This document shows positions 1 through 12,543 of a stretch of DNA of 64,000 nucleotides, piece by piece. Both the position numbers and the translations under genes were made by a program. This DNA is from Delphinus delphis. Lineage: Eukaryota > Chordata > Mammalia > Artiodactyla > Delphinidae. The notes beneath the pieces are model-generated. The model was not told the DNA's origin. It saw nothing but the letters and a program-made list of their open reading frames with translations, and searched no databases. Numbering within the stretch: the stretch's first letter is position 1; the number at the start of each line of letters is the position of its first letter. The stretch covers positions 63,867,740 through 63,931,739 of the forward strand of contig NC_082691.1 of assembly GCF_949987515.2 (NCBI RefSeq), read 5' to 3'.

Positions 1-3000
1 TAGACATGGCTACCACTGTTGCTGCCTTTGGATGGGGGCTTAGGGTGGTGCCTCCCCAAATCCAAACCAGTCTGCATCTTGATAGCTTCTAATAGCAGGA
101 GGATCATTCTATTCTTCCCAAATGGTTTTTTCTTTCATTGTCAGTTTTAGAGAACAATGACTCTATTATTCAAGGGGATAAAAATGAAGTAAGTTATTTG
201 AAAGTGGTCTAATATGATAGTTATTTTATATTATGAAGATTTTTAAAAGTTTCTCCTAGTTTTCAACGTGTTTAGCTGCTATCTTCATAGCACTTCTGGA
301 GTTGTAGTAATAAACAGCTTAATCAGGTCTTATAAATTTGTTGTACACTGCTAAGGACTTTAATAGGAAATATAATAAATCCTTTAAGTAAGGACTAGTC
401 ATTATAGAAAGCTGATTTGCAACAGCTGAATGTTCGCATTATTCTAAAGTGAGATATAAACACTCCTTCATAACTTGCATGTCATTATAACACACAGATG
501 TCTTGGCTCCAAGAACACGTGTATTAAATGAGTGCTGGCTTGGATTTATGCCAGGGTTGAGGCTTAGTGATCTTAAGTAAGAGCCCAGAACATCGCATGA
601 TGGGAGGTCAAGCTAACTGCCTTTTTATTAAAAGAATTCTAGTCTATGCTTTGGAGTCTGTAAATGGTAGAGAGTAGATGCCCAGTGTAGTCTATTCTAC
701 AACATACTTTAAAATCTCTCACAACTAAAGACAAAGCCTTTTCAGTACATGAAGACCTTAAGATATAAGTTGAAAATCTTGCAGAAGACTCTTGCTTTAG
801 GGCAAATAGTGTCTGGTTTAGTGGATTTAAGAACTGCTGCATTTTCCACAGTTTTTGGTTATGTGGGGAAGCTGAGAGTGTAGATTGCATCTTTCCCTGT
901 GTTTAAATAAATTGTGTGTGTGTGTTGGGGGGAAGTGAGTGGAAGGAGGGAGGGCGAGAAGAGGAGCAAGGCTATATGCTAGGGCAGATCCACTAGGTCA
1001 GATTTTGAATTTTGGTGAATCTGATCATTATTGGAAATGAATCCATATAAGGACCTACATTTTGTGGGAGGAAGCATGAGTCTGGGTTTTAAGGCTGTAA
1101 AGCACTGACTGATCAATTGCTGGATCCAAAGGCTAGTAAAGATTGAACTGTGATGATATTACTATTAACACTATTATTATTTTAGTTAGTACTCTGATTA
1201 CAGAACTGTATACTTTTCGAGTGGTCTGCCCATAATCCTCCACCCACTACTACCCACTGCCTGCCATAGCCTTGTTATTTTCATTAGGCAGTTTTTCAGA
1301 ATGTGATGTTTTGCAGAAACACAAATATTGCATTTATGTCAGAAATGCTTGTATACCATGGTAAGTATTTACTTAGTAAACTACTTACATGTGTGATGTA
1401 TAGTTAAATTTTGTTATAAGACCTCTGTGACCAGATTGAGAAGCTGAGGCATAAAAAGTTTGAGTTGTTATCATATAATTGGAAGGTTCTCTGTTTATCA
1501 AATTGCTCCTCTCTTTGTGAAACTATTTTAACCTCTCTAAATGGTATTAATATATTTTTAAGCAGATAATATAGAATTGTATCATTATTCTTTCAAATAA
1601 TACATTAAGACCTACCGCCTCAAATTTAAATTTATTCGATGTGGGAGTGGGTATCCTAGGATATAGTTGCTTGAGATGGAAACAGCAGCAGCAGCAACAA
1701 CAACAACATCACTTTATGATAGAGACAAAGTCACAGTGCTTTATAAGGGAATAAAGCAAGCCCTAAAAATGCAGTCCTGTGAGCAAGAGAATAATTCACA
1801 TGAGCCATAAGTTCCTGCCTTCCTATGTCTGCTATTAGGGTACAATTCTGAGTCCACAGTGTTGCCAGTCGGTTAATATCTGGATATTAAATATTATGTT
1901 AATATTTAATTAACTAGTATTAATAATTAATAATGAAATTAAGTATTAAAGCTATTTTCTTGAAAGAGCTCAACATTCCCTTACAACGTTAGGTGTCATA
2001 ACTATCATTATATCAAATCTAAAACTAGGCAAATGTCAACTATCGAGTACCTGCTCAGTAGCACAATCATATTTGATAAACAGCCTATCTAAAGGAATAT
2101 TAAGGTCTTCATTTAAGCTTTATTGGAGGTGGAAATGTGGCATCTGGCCAAGAAAAGGCAGAAAATGATCAAATGAGAAGGTGGCTTAATTCCTGCCTTC
2201 TTCATTGCCTTGTATTTCTCCTATCCTATCAAAAAGATGATACCACATTTTCCAGGATCAGCCACTTCCTCTCATGCTATTGAGGCGAGTGGTGAGCAAT
2301 ACTAGAGAGAAGACTTGGATTGCTTGCCTTTCCATTCCCTTGGTGTGAAGCACACCAATCCCCAGGTAGGATCTGGTGTTGAGCACAACAGAGGTCTTCC
2401 AGCTGGCATCCAGACAGGGCCCGAACATGTGGAGAACAGATTTAGTCTGAGTTGACTGTGGGACTCATTTCATCCTATATTAGGCCAAAGGTGGCAATCC
2501 CTACTCTCAAGGGAAGACTTCTTACTAGTTTAGGGGGAAAAAAAATCCAAATACGGGCAGTAAAGGTTCCAGTGAATTTATAAGGTAAGCAAAGAAGCAT
2601 GTCATATTATCGAAAGCCAGGATCAAACCTTAGGAGCATCCATCCCCAAACCATGCAAGTATCTTTAGGATTATGTTTCTTACACATTATCATGGAGGAA
2701 GGAAAAGAAAAACAAAGATTGCTAAAGATGTGCAAGAGACAAACCAGAATGTTTCACTTTATTCCTATTTGGCAGTTCTCTCCCTTCACTACTAGGTCAG
2801 ATGACCACAGACTGATATTACGATGAGAAGCCTGAGATCCACAGTTAATTACTGAAGCTGCAGGGAAGCAGTCATGGTGGGCCTTCACGAAGGAACAGAC
2901 TTCAGAGGAAGATAGTCCAGTCAGACCTGGTATTTCAGAGGAGAAACCTCATTACAATTAGCATTTTCAGTACTTAATGAAGTAAATAATAATAACAAAT

Positions 3001-4029
3001 AAAATACATTTTCAGTAGTCATAGCTTGAGTTGACTTTGAGTATTGTCCTGACATTTTCTAAAATTTGCATCTAGAAAATTTAGATCTGATTTAGGTGCT
3101 TGTTAGAAGGTTAGTCATCTAATTGTTCACCAAAAGGCTTTCCTATAATGTTTTCCTTAATTTGCCACTAGATATATTTAGTGTTGTTTTACATAAATGT
3201 ACCGTTGATCTGTTAAGTATTTTTTTGATGTCAGCTGAATGATTAGCAGCCAGTCTGATATGGCCACTGTGGGTCATGTGTCTATTAGAGAATTTCTGCG
3301 AGTTTTAAACTAATGCTGACTTTGGATCACTTTTGCCCTAGATACAATAGATACATTATTTTTGGAAGTTTCAAAAAAAATTAGAGAATCATAGTTGATT
3401 TTAATGAAGAAAGGAAGGTGGGTATATGTTGTTCAGGGACCTCAGGTTGCCTACATGGTGTCTAGCACCCCTTTTCTTACTAGTAGAACTCCAGTTTTAT
3501 TTGGGGGTTGGGGAAAGGAGTGGGTGGGCAAAGTTTTATTGGTACCTAGTTAAAAGCCCCTCCATTTTCTAGGCTCTCTTTCAGCTCAGAGTGGACATGT
3601 TCCACAGATCTGGCCAGTGAGATGGAAGTGGAAGGCCTCCTGCCTTCTTTGATGTTCCATCACACCGATTCCTGGCTGCCAGATTTCTGCCTCTGTTAGC
3701 CGTGATAGCTGCAACTTTGCTCACCATGTGGGAAAACAAGGACTCGCTCTGATCGGTGTGTGTACCAGTACCGCACTGTTTCTTTGGCCCCCAAATGTCC
3801 TGATTTCAGCTCTGCTCAGACCTTCGGATATTTCCCCAGCTCAGGCCTCTCTCTCTTCTTTGTTTCCTAGCTTTACTGGTGTCTGACACACATTCTCTTA
3901 GACTGGGGTTGGTTTTTCAGATTGAGATGTCGTCTGAGTGCCTTCCCTTTGTCATGGCAGTTTTCCACTTTAAGGGCTCTGGTAGATAGTCTCTCATTTG
4001 CTGTTATGAGGGCAGCAAAGGGTCAGGGT
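1..4029. other. Non-genic stretch, mostly unique-looking sequence
   Basis: I see no convincing exon, RNA gene or young transposon here. The longest open frames are under 85 codons and lack splice or start context. Small features are a short TG run near 911-925, a CAG/CAA tract at about 1683-1708, and a very AT-rich patch at about 1870-1950 made of TTAAT-type words. The remainder could be intron or intergenic DNA. Confidence 0.6.
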
Positions 4030-4262
4030 ATAGAGCAGTCACTATGGAGAGTGACTTTATAGTCAGACTAACCTGTATTTGAATCAATGTCTAACCTCAG
4101 AAAATTTACCCAGCTCACTGGTGCCTCAGTGTTCTCATTTCTCTAGTGGGGTAGTATTTTCCTTATAATATCGTTTGTGTGTTAAATGAGATAATGGACA
4201 CAAAACTCTGAATATGATTCATGGAACACACTAAGTGCTCAGTAAACTATATTTATTATTAA
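4030..4262 (+). repeat. MIR SINE fossil
   Basis: The order of words follows the MIR consensus: a 'gagtgactttatagtcaga' head, a 'gcctcagtgttctcat' core, 'gttaaatgagataat', and an 'aagtgctcagtaaa' tail. Divergence is high, as expected for an ancient mammalian SINE. No flanking duplication is visible. Confidence 0.75.
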
Positions 4263-5931
4263 ATATTATTTAAAACAATACTTTTTAATGTTTCATGTAT
4301 TTCAAAAAGACAGTAGAGTAAATGTAATAAGTTATGAAGGTACGAGAGTCATTGTAGGAAGACACTCTAGCAACAGTGGGAAGTAACAACTGATTGTGTG
4401 ACTGGAAGAAAGAAGACAGACACTTAAAATTAGATATAAGAGCAACAATTGTTCAATAGTTATAGTCATGTAGTATAGGATCAAAAGAGCTTTCCACCTC
4501 TCCATAATTTCTTCCAGCTGAATAAATGTACAGCTGAATACAGCAGTTGATATTCATAATAGGGACTTCTTTGAGTCATCAGGAAAAGATTAAATTATGT
4601 GAAGTGAACTCCATTTAAGAAGGCAGTGGGGTTGGAGCACAATTTAGAAAGGTTTTTCATCAAAATAGTGCCTTTTTTACTGATGGCTCTGCAGACCCTC
4701 AGCCTATATAAAAATCCCTGATGTTCCATATGAACATTTAAAGTGCTGGAAAGCAGGCTAGATCTCAGTAGTTCTGGAGTAAGAAGGGCAGTGCCATTAG
4801 CAAGACATGCTTTTCAGATGATGCAATGTTCCAGAGGATTTACATCCTCTGACTCCACTCACAAAAGCAACTGAGCTACAGGGAAGAAGGGGCTAAGTGA
4901 CCCTTGCTGGGCTGACATTGCCAGCCTAGATCTAAATACATGTTACTCTGGATTTAAGCAGGACTTAGGAGCCTTTTGGCTCTTCACTGAGGGTAAGGGT
5001 TGCCCCTGAGCCCTTCCTCCTTGCTCTGCCTGGGAGGCAGTATTGTATAGTGGTCAAGAGCATGAGCTTTGAGATCAGCCACTTAAGGGATGCTTTTGGC
5101 TGTAATTGAAACCCAACTCAGACTGGTTTAACCAATAAGGCAATGTATGGGTCCATATAACTGAAAGTCCAGAGGATTCAGGGTTGTCTATCCAGTGGCT
5201 TCCATTCTGTTTTCCTGTGACTCACTTGGTTTTGCCTTCCTCTGTGTTTTGGTTTCATCCTCAGTCTGGTAATGGTGCGATGTCCACAGTAGTGCTGGAC
5301 ACGGTATTTCTGGAGACTTACAGAGCATCCAGCAGACTTTTCCTTCTGTCTCTCTGGTCTATATTGGGTCTTCTACTCATTTTGGAAGCAATCTCTGATT
5401 CTGGAGGAATGTGAAATATTGAGTAGCTTAGTCCAGGTGCCTGAATCAGTCATTTTGAGGAATGGGATTATCATGATTGGTTTAGACAAATCATGATTTA
5501 CCTCTAGAGCTGGTCAAACCACCTAAATCACAATGGCTGCTACGCTGTGGGTGGATAGGTGTTGAGGATAACACAGTATTCTTTCTAGAGTCAAACAGGA
5601 CTTGTTCCCAAGTTTCAGCTCCATCATTTACTAGCTGCAGGCCCCCGCCTAACATTTGTGGGCCCTGAGGGAAGAATACAAATGATGGCTCACATACCGT
5701 ATGTCAAAACATTTAAAAAACTTATAAATCAAGCCAATTTCTCCTACCCTGACAAATTTACCTTTATAGTGACCTGGAAAGTCATGTTTGAATTTGAATT
5801 CCTGGATATTTCAGAGTTCTGCCCTAGAACATGATTACACAAGGAGAGTAGGACCTAGGTCTGCTGTCTGTGTCCGTAGCCTCCCTGCCTCTTATCCTAC
5901 ACTGTAAAGTGTTGATATGCCAGCCCATAGT
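4263..5931. other. Non-genic stretch with probable MIR pieces
   Basis: No gene is supported. A MIR-like head occurs at about 5033-5078 ('gtatagtggtcaagagcat'). A second MIR-like piece at about 5590-5645 contains 'catttactagctgcag'. The roughly 500 bp between them, with 'cccaactcagactggttta' and 'ggtccatataactgaaagt', resembles an old interspersed repeat I cannot name. One MIR split by an insertion, or two separate MIRs, are both possible. Confidence 0.45.
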
Positions 5932-6167
5932 CCAGGCTGTGTCTTTTTTTTTTTTTTTTTTGCGGTACATGGGCCTCTCACTGTTGTGGGCTCTCCCCTT
6001 GTGGAGCACAGGCTCCTGACGCGCAGGCTTAGCGGCCATGGCTCACGGGCCCAGCCGCTCTGCGGCATGTGGGATCCTCCCGGACCGGGGCACAAACCCC
6101 CACCCCCTGCATCGGCAGGCAGACTATCAACCACTGCACCACCAGGGAAGCCCCAGGCTGTGTCTTT
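5932..6167 (-). mobile_element. CHR-type tRNA-derived SINE (short class)
   Basis: The element body runs 5947-6152 with its poly-A tail as a T-run at the left, so it lies on the minus strand. Its tRNA-like head is at the right, ending 'accagggaagccc'. The GC-rich body includes 'ggcctctcactgttgtgg' and 'gcggccatggctcacgg', typical of the cetacean CHR SINE. Copies of ccaggctgtgtcttt at 5932-5946 and 6153-6167 form a perfect 15-bp target-site duplication. Open frames across this element are by-products of SINE sequence. Confidence 0.95.
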
Positions 6168-6329
6168 CACACTCAGAAGGCCACCCCTTGTCTACCTTGG
6201 GCCTAGGCTTGTGGGCATGTGATACCTGCAGTACAGTCAACCCTGGGGAAGGATTTGGGAAAGAGGCCCTGGAGGTGAGCTTGGGGCAGTTTGGGCAGGG
6301 AATTCTGAGCTAATCAAAACATCTCTAGA

Positions 6330-6692
6330 GGGCTTACCTGGTGGCGCAGTGGTTAAGAATCTGCCTGCCAATGCAGGGGACACGGGTGCGAGCCCTGGTC
6401 TGGGAAGATCCCACATGGCACGGAGCAACTAAGCCCGTACCACCACAACGACTGAGCCTGCACTCTAGAGCCCGCGAGCCACAACTACTGAGCCTGCATG
6501 CCACAACTACTGAAGCCAGTGTGCCTAGAGCCTGTGCTCTGCAACAAGAGAAGCCACCAGAGTGAGAAGCCTGCACACGGCAACGAAGAGTAGCCCTTGC
6601 TCGCTGCAACTAGAGAAAGCCCGTGTGCAGCAACAAAGACCCAACGCAGCCAAAAATAAAAGTAAACAAATAAGTTTATTAAAAAAAAAAAA
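6330..6692 (+). mobile_element. CHR-type tRNA-derived SINE (long class)
   Basis: This element of about 360 bp starts with gggcttacctggtggcgcag and a tRNA-like promoter region. It continues with tandem-like 'cacaactactgagcctgc' units and 'caacgaagagtagccc', and ends 'acccaacgcagccaaaaata' followed by an A-rich tail. It is longer than the short class in this window and has no 'ggcctctcactgttg' segment. No clear target duplication was found. Confidence 0.9.
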
Positions 6693-6835
6693 CCGAAATA
6701 TGTGACTCTTGGTTGATATATACCCTTGGCCTTATACCCTGTTGTATCCTTGGAGAGAAGTATAGAAAGGAGGGCCCCACTCTGGCCTTTCAAAGCTCAG
6801 TACCCAGGGTAAAGGCTCATCTTCCTGGTATAAGG

Positions 6836-7015
6836 GCAACTCTGATGAGCTATGAGACCACAGGCAAGTAACAATTCCCCTGAGACTCAGTTTTCTTTTG
6901 TGAAGTGGGAAAATGCATGTAATATCCAGTTTATTGAGTTGTGAAGGTTAAGTGAGATGAGGTATGCCAAATACTCACCAAATGCCAGGTTCATTTAGTG
7001 TCATTAAGTATCCCA
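6836..7015 (+). repeat. MIR SINE fossil
   Basis: MIR core words appear in order: 'accacaggcaagtaac', 'ctgagactcagttttctttt', 'gtgaaggttaagtgagatg' and 'aaatgcc'. A further MIR-like stretch at about 7030-7140 ('accttggacaagtaggttgc') may be a second fossil. The full-length L1 inserted just to the right. Confidence 0.65.
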
Positions 7016-7587
7016 GTACACAAGTGTTTCCTGGCTCTGATTCTCACTAATGGGAAGACCTTGGACAAGTAGGTTGCTTCATCTCTTCAAACATCACTTT
7101 CTCTTTAAAATACGGTTGGTGGTGCTTTTGGAGCTGTTGATGGATATAATGGGGGGAACATAAAATACACAGCAGCATAGCCTCGACTCTCAGGCAACTG
7201 CTGTGTTTCTTTTTTTTTTTTTTTAATTTATTTTTATTTTTTAACATCTTTATTAGAGTATAACAGCTTTACAATGGTGTGTCAGTTTCTGCTTTATAAC
7301 AAAGTGAATCAGTTATACATATACATATGTCCCCATATCTCTTCCCTCTTGCATCTCCCTCCCTCCCACCCTCCCTATCCCACCCCTCTAGTTGGTCACA
7401 AGCACCGAGCTGATCTCCCTGTGCTATGTGGCTGCTTCCCAGTAGCTATCTATTTTACGTTTGGTAGTGTATATATGTCCATGCCACTCTCTCACTTTGT
7501 CCCAGCTTACCCTTCCCCCTCCCTGTATCCTCAAGTCCATTCTCTAGTAGGTCTGCATCTTTATTCCCATCTTGCCCCTAGGAAGGT

Positions 7588-7622
7588 GAAGTCTTAACCA
7601 CTGGACCACCAGGGAAGTACCC
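7588..7622 (-). mobile_element. SINE 5' head remnant inside the L1
   Basis: About 35 bp, ending 'ccaccagggaagtaccc', are the tRNA-like 5' head of a Bov-tA/CHR SINE in minus orientation. The SINE body and tail are missing. The L1 sequence is also missing the roughly 86 bp present at the matching place in the L1 copy at 18805-19631, between 'gcccctagg' and 'cactctgtatgac'. One deletion that removed SINE body plus adjoining L1 sequence explains both losses. Confidence 0.8.
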
Positions 7623-10600
7623 TCCTGCACTCTGTATGACAGTCTCTGGGTCCATCCACCTCACTACAAATAACTCAGTTTCATTCCTTTTTATGGCTGA
7701 GTAATATTCCACTGTATATATGTGCCACATCTTCTTTATCCATTCAACTGTTCATGGACACTTAGGTTGCTTCCATGTCCTGGCTACTGTAAATAGAGCT
7801 GCAATGAACATTCTGGTACATGACTCTTTTTGAATTATCATTTGCTCAGGGTATATGTCCAGTAGTGGGATTGTTGGGTTGTATGGTAGTTCTATTTTTA
7901 GCTTTTTAAGGAACCTCCATACTGTTCTCCATAGTGGCTGTATCAATTCACATTCCCACCAACAGTGCAAGAGGGTTCTCTTTTCTCCACACCCTCTCCA
8001 GCATTTATTGTTTCTAGATTTTTTGATGACGGCCATTCTGACTGGTGTGAGATGATATCTCATAGTTTTGATTTGCATTTCTCTAATGATTACTGATGTT
8101 GAGCATTCCTTCATGTGTTTGTTGGCAGTCTGTATATCTTCTTTGGAGAAATGTCTATTTAGGGCTTCAGCCCATTTTTGGATTGGGTTGTTTATTTTTT
8201 TGATATTGAGCTGAATGAGTTGCTTGTATGTTTTGGAGATTAATCTTTTGTCAGTTGTTTCATTTGCAAATATTTTTTCCCATTTGAGGGTTGTCTTTTC
8301 GTCTTGTTTATGGTTTTCTTTGCAGTGCAAAAGCTTTTAAGTTTCATTAGGTCCCATTTGTTTATTTTTGTTGTTTTTTTTTTTTTGGCGATCCACGGGC
8401 CTCTCACTATAGTGGCCTCTCCCGCTGCGGAGCACAGGCTCCGGACGCGCAGGCTCAGTGGCCATGGCTCACGGGCCCAGCCGCACTGCGGCATGTGGGA
8501 TCTTCCCAGACCAGGGCACAAACCCGTGTACCCTGCATCGGCAGGCGGACTCTCAACCACTGTGCCACCAGGGAAGCCCTATTTTTGTTTTTATTTCCAT
8601 TTCTCTAGGAGGTGGGTCAAAAAGGATCTTGCTGTGATTTATGTCATAGAGTGTTCTGCCTATGTTTTCGTCTAAGAGTTTGATGGTGTCTGGCCTTACA
8701 TTTAGGTCTTTAATCCATTTTGAGTTTACTTTTGTGTATGGTGTTAGGGATTGTTCTAATTTCATTCTTTTACATGTAGCTGTCCAGTTTTCCCAGCAAC
8801 ACTTATTGAAGAGGCTGTCTTTTCTCCACTGCATATTCTTGCCTCCTTTATCAAAGATAAGGCAACCATATGTGCGTGGGCTTACCTTGGGGCTTTCTAC
8901 CCTGTTCTATTGATCTATATTTCTGTTTTTATGCCAGTACCATACTGTCTTGATTACTGTAGCTTGGTGTATAGTCTGAAGTCAGGGAGCCTGATTCCTC
9001 CAGCTCTGTTTTTCTTTCTCAAGATTGCTTTGGCTATTCGGGGACTTTTGTGTTTCTGTACAAATTGTGAAAGTTTTTGTTCTAGTTCTGTGAAAAATGC
9101 CTGTGGTAGTTTGATAGGGATTGCATTGAATCTGTAGATTCCTTTGGGGAGTGTAGTCATTTTCACAATGTTGATTCTTCCAATCCAACAACATGTTATA
9201 TCTCTCCATCTATTTGTATCATCTTGAACTTCTTTCATCAGTGTCTTATAATTTTCTGCATAGAGGTCTTTTGTCTCCTTAGGTAGGTTTATTCCTAGAT
9301 ATTTTATTCTTTTTCTTGCAGTGGGAAATGGGAGTGTTTTCTTAATTTCACATTCAGATTTTTCATCATTAGTGTATAAGAATGCAAGAGATTTCTGTGC
9401 ATTAATTTTGTATCCTGCTACTTTACCAAATTCATTGATTAGCTCTAGTAGTTTTCTGGTAGCATCTTTAGGATTTTCTATGTATACTACCATGTTATTT
9501 GCAAACAGTGACAGCTTTATTTCTTCTTTTCCGATTTGGATTCCTTTTATTTCTTTTTCTTCTCTGATTGCTGTGGCTAAAAATTCCAAAACTATGTTGA
9601 ATAATAGTGGTGAGAGTGGGCAGCCTTGTCTTGCTCCTGATCTTAGTGGAAAAGGTTTCAGTTTTTCACCATTGAGGATGATGTTGGCTGTGGGTTTGTC
9701 ATATATGGCCTTTATTATGTTGAGGAAAGTTCCCTCTCTGCCTACTTTCTGGAGGGTTTTTATCATAAATGGGTGTTGAATTTTGTCAAAAGCTTTCTCT
9801 GCATCCATTGAGATGATCATATGGTTGTTCTCCTTCAGTTTGTTAATATGGTGTATCACATTGATTTACGTATATTGAGCATCCTTGCATTCCTAGGATA
9901 AACCCCACTTGATGATAGTGTGTGATCCTTTTAATGTGCTGTTGGATTCTGTTTGCTAGTATTTTTTTGAGGATTTTTGCAGCTATGTTCATCAGTGATA
10001 TTGGCCTGTAGTTTTCTTTCTTTGTGACATCTTTGTCTGGTTTTGGTATCAGAGTGATGGTGGCCTCGTAGAATGAGTTTGGGAGTGTTCCTCCGTCTGC
10101 TGTATTTTGGAAGAGTTTGAAAAGGATAGGTGTTAGCTCTTCTCTAAATGTTTCATAGAATTCCCCTGTGAAGACATCTGGTCCTGGGCTTTTGTTTGTT
10201 GGAAGATTTTTAATCACAGTTTCAATTTCAGTGCTTGTGATTGGTCTGTTTATATTTTCCATTTCTTCCTGGTTCCTTCTCAGAAGGTTATGTATTTCTA
10301 AGAATTTGTCCGTTTCTTCCAGATTGTCAATTTTATTGGCATATAGTTGCTTGTAGTAATCTCTCATGATCCTTTGTATTTCTGCAGTGTCAGTTGTTAC
10401 TTCCCGTTTTTCATTTCTAATTCTATTGATTTGAGTATTCTCCCTTTTTTTCTTGATAAGTCTGGCTAATGATTTATCAATTTTATCATCTCAGAGAACC
10501 AGCTTTTAGTTTTATTGATCTTTGCTATCATTTCCTTCATTTCTTTTTCATTTATTTCTGATCTGATCTTTATGATTTCTTTCCTTCTGCTAACTTTGGG

Positions 10601-11601
10601 GTTTTTTTGTTCTTCTTTCTCTAATTGCTTTAGATGTAAGGTTAGGTTGTTTATTTGAGATGTTTCTTGTTTCTTAAGGTAGGCTTGCATAGCTATAAAC
10701 TTCCCTGTTTAAACTGCTCTTCCTGCATCCCATAGGTTTGTGGTCATTGTGTTTTCATTGTCATTTGTCTCTAGGTATTTTTAGATTTCCTCTTTGATTT
10801 CTTCAGTGATCTCTTGGTTATTAAGTAGTGTGTTTTTTAGCCTCCATGTGTTTGTATTTCTTACAGATTTTTTCCTGTCATTGATATCTAGTCTCATAGT
10901 GTTGTGGTCGGAAAAGATACTTGATACGTTTTCAATTTTCTTAAATTTACCAAGGCTTGATTAGTGACCCAAGATATGATCTATCCTGGAGCATGTTCCA
11001 TGAGCACTTGAGAAGAATGTGTATTCTGTTGTTTTTGGATGGAATGTCCTATAAATATCCATTAAGTCTATCTTGTTTAATGTATCATTTAAAGGTTGTG
11101 TTTCCTTATTTATTTTCATTTTGGATGATCTGTCCATTGGTGAAAGTGGGGTGTTAAAGTCCCCTACTATGATTGTGTTACTGTCAATTTCCCCTTTTAT
11201 GGCTGTTAGTATTTGCCTTATGTATTGAGGTGGTCCTATGTTGGGTGCATAAATATTTACAATTGTTGTATCTTCTTCTTGGATTGATCCCTTGAACATT
11301 ATGTAGTGTCCTTCTTTGCCTCTTGTAATAGTCTTTGTTTTAAAGTCTATTTCGTCTGATATGAGAATTGTTACTCCAGCTTTATTTTGATTTCCATTTG
11401 CGTGGAATACTTTTTCCACCCCCTCACTTTCAGTCTGTATGACTGTATGACTTCAGACCTAGGTCTGAAGTGGTTCTCTTGTAGATAGCATATATATAGG
11501 TCTTGTTTTTGTATCCATTCAGCCAGTCTACGTCTTTCGGTTGGAGCTTTTAATCCATTTACATTTAAGGTAATTATCAATATGTATGTTCCCATCACCA
11601 T
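7623..11601 (-). pseudogene. L1 ORF2: L1 ORF2 pseudogene (endonuclease and reverse transcriptase)
   Basis: In an active L1, ORF2p nicks target DNA and reverse-transcribes L1 RNA at the nick. Endonuclease signatures visible are LNVNGL near the start, QENHF (usual form QETH), GDFNTPL and SRIDHIL, spread over frames between 11601 and 10961. Reverse-transcriptase signatures are [39 protein letters not shown], and a catalytic box reading LFANNM at about 9497-9514 where L1 elements have FADD. The C-terminal cysteine motif is CWRGCGEK...LHCWWEC. Frames break near 9850, near 8955 and at several other points. A SINE interrupts the frame at 8374-8579, and the 3' end runs into a SINE head at 7622. It cannot encode a working protein. 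Confidence 0.93.
8363..8591 (-). mobile_element. CHR-type SINE (short class) inserted in L1 ORF2
   Basis: The body runs about 8374-8579 with the T-run at the left and 'ccaccagggaagccc' at the right. Duplicated target sequence tatttttgtt occurs at 8363-8372 and 8580-8589. L1 ORF2 sequence is continuous on both sides ([10 protein letters not shown] on one side, DPPPREME on the other). The SINE is therefore younger than the L1 insertion. Confidence 0.95.
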
Positions 11602-11659
11602 TTTCTTAATTGTTTTGGGTTTATTATTGTAGGTCTTTTCCTTCTCTTGTGTTTCCTGC

Positions 11660-12543
11660 CTAGAGAAGTTCCTTTAGCCTTTGTTGTAAAGCTGGTTTGG
11701 TGGTGCTGAATTCTCTTAGCTTTTGCTTGTCTCTAAAGCTTTTAATTCTCTGTGAAATCTGAATGAGATCCTTGCTGGGTAGAGTAATCTTGGTTGTAGG
11801 TTTTTCTCTTTCATCACTATAAATATGTCCTGCCACTCCCTCTGGGTTGCAGAATTTCTGCTGAAAGAGCAGCTGTTAACCTTATGGGAATTCCCTTATG
11901 TGTTACTTGTTGTTTTGCCCTTGCTGCTTTTAATATTTGTTCTTCGTATTTAATTTTTGATAGTTTGATTAATAAGTGTCTTGGCGTGTTTCTCCTTGAA
12001 TTTATCCTGTATGGGACTCTCTGTGCTTCCTGGACTTGATTAACTATTTCCTTTCCCATATTAGGGAAGTTTTCAACTATAATCTCTTCAAATATTTTCT
12101 CAGACCCTTTCTTTTTCTCTTCTTCTTCTGGGACCCCTATAATTTAAATGTTGTGTTTAATGTTGTCCCAGAGGTCTCTGAGACTGTCCTCAGTTCTTTT
12201 CATTCTTTTTTCTTTATTCTGCTCTGCAGTAGTTATTTCCACTATTTTATCTTTCAGGTCAATTATCCGTTCTTCTGCCTCAGTTATTCTGCTATTGATT
12301 CCTTCTAGAGAATTTTTAATTTCATTTATTGTGTTGTTGGTCTCTGTTTGTTTGCTCTTTAGTTCTTCTAGGTCCATGTTAAATGTTTCTTGTATTTGCT
12401 CTGTTTCCAAGATTTTTGATCATCTTTACTATCATTATTCTGAATTCTTTTTCAGGTAAACTGCCTATTTCCTCTTCATTTGTTAGGTCTGGTGTGTTTT
12501 TGCCTTGCTCCTTCATCTGCTGTGTGTTTCTCTGTCTTCTCAT
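11660..12543 (-). pseudogene. L1 ORF1: L1 ORF1 pseudogene (RNA-binding chaperone)
   Basis: ORF1p is the trimeric coiled-coil RNA-binding protein of the L1 particle. The start codon at 12543-12541 opens MRRQRNTQQMKEQG. A coiled-coil segment rich in E, K and L follows (ELKSKQTETNNTINEIK...). The RNA-recognition part is recognisable from QVQEAQRVPYRIN and NTPRHLLIKLSK. The end, ALQQRLKELL, is followed by a stop at 11662-11660. The span of 884 nt is not a multiple of three. The frame shifts near 12390, and an early stop lies at about 12144. It is inactive. Confidence 0.9.

Noticed and set aside
6330..6420. tRNA-like sequence as a possible tRNA gene
   Set aside because: It is the Pol III promoter head of a SINE. 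It has no complete cloverleaf and is followed by SINE body and an A-tail. The same applies to the other SINE copies.
5892..6609. Several open frames of 60-101 codons on both strands
   Set aside because: They fall inside two SINEs. The same frames recur in SINEs at 8.4, 27.8 and 54.1 kb, so they come from the repeat rather than from a gene.
8304..9779. Plus-strand frames of 75-152 codons opposite L1 ORF2
   Set aside because: They are antisense shadows of L1 ORF2. The minus strand carries the recognisable reverse-transcriptase motifs.
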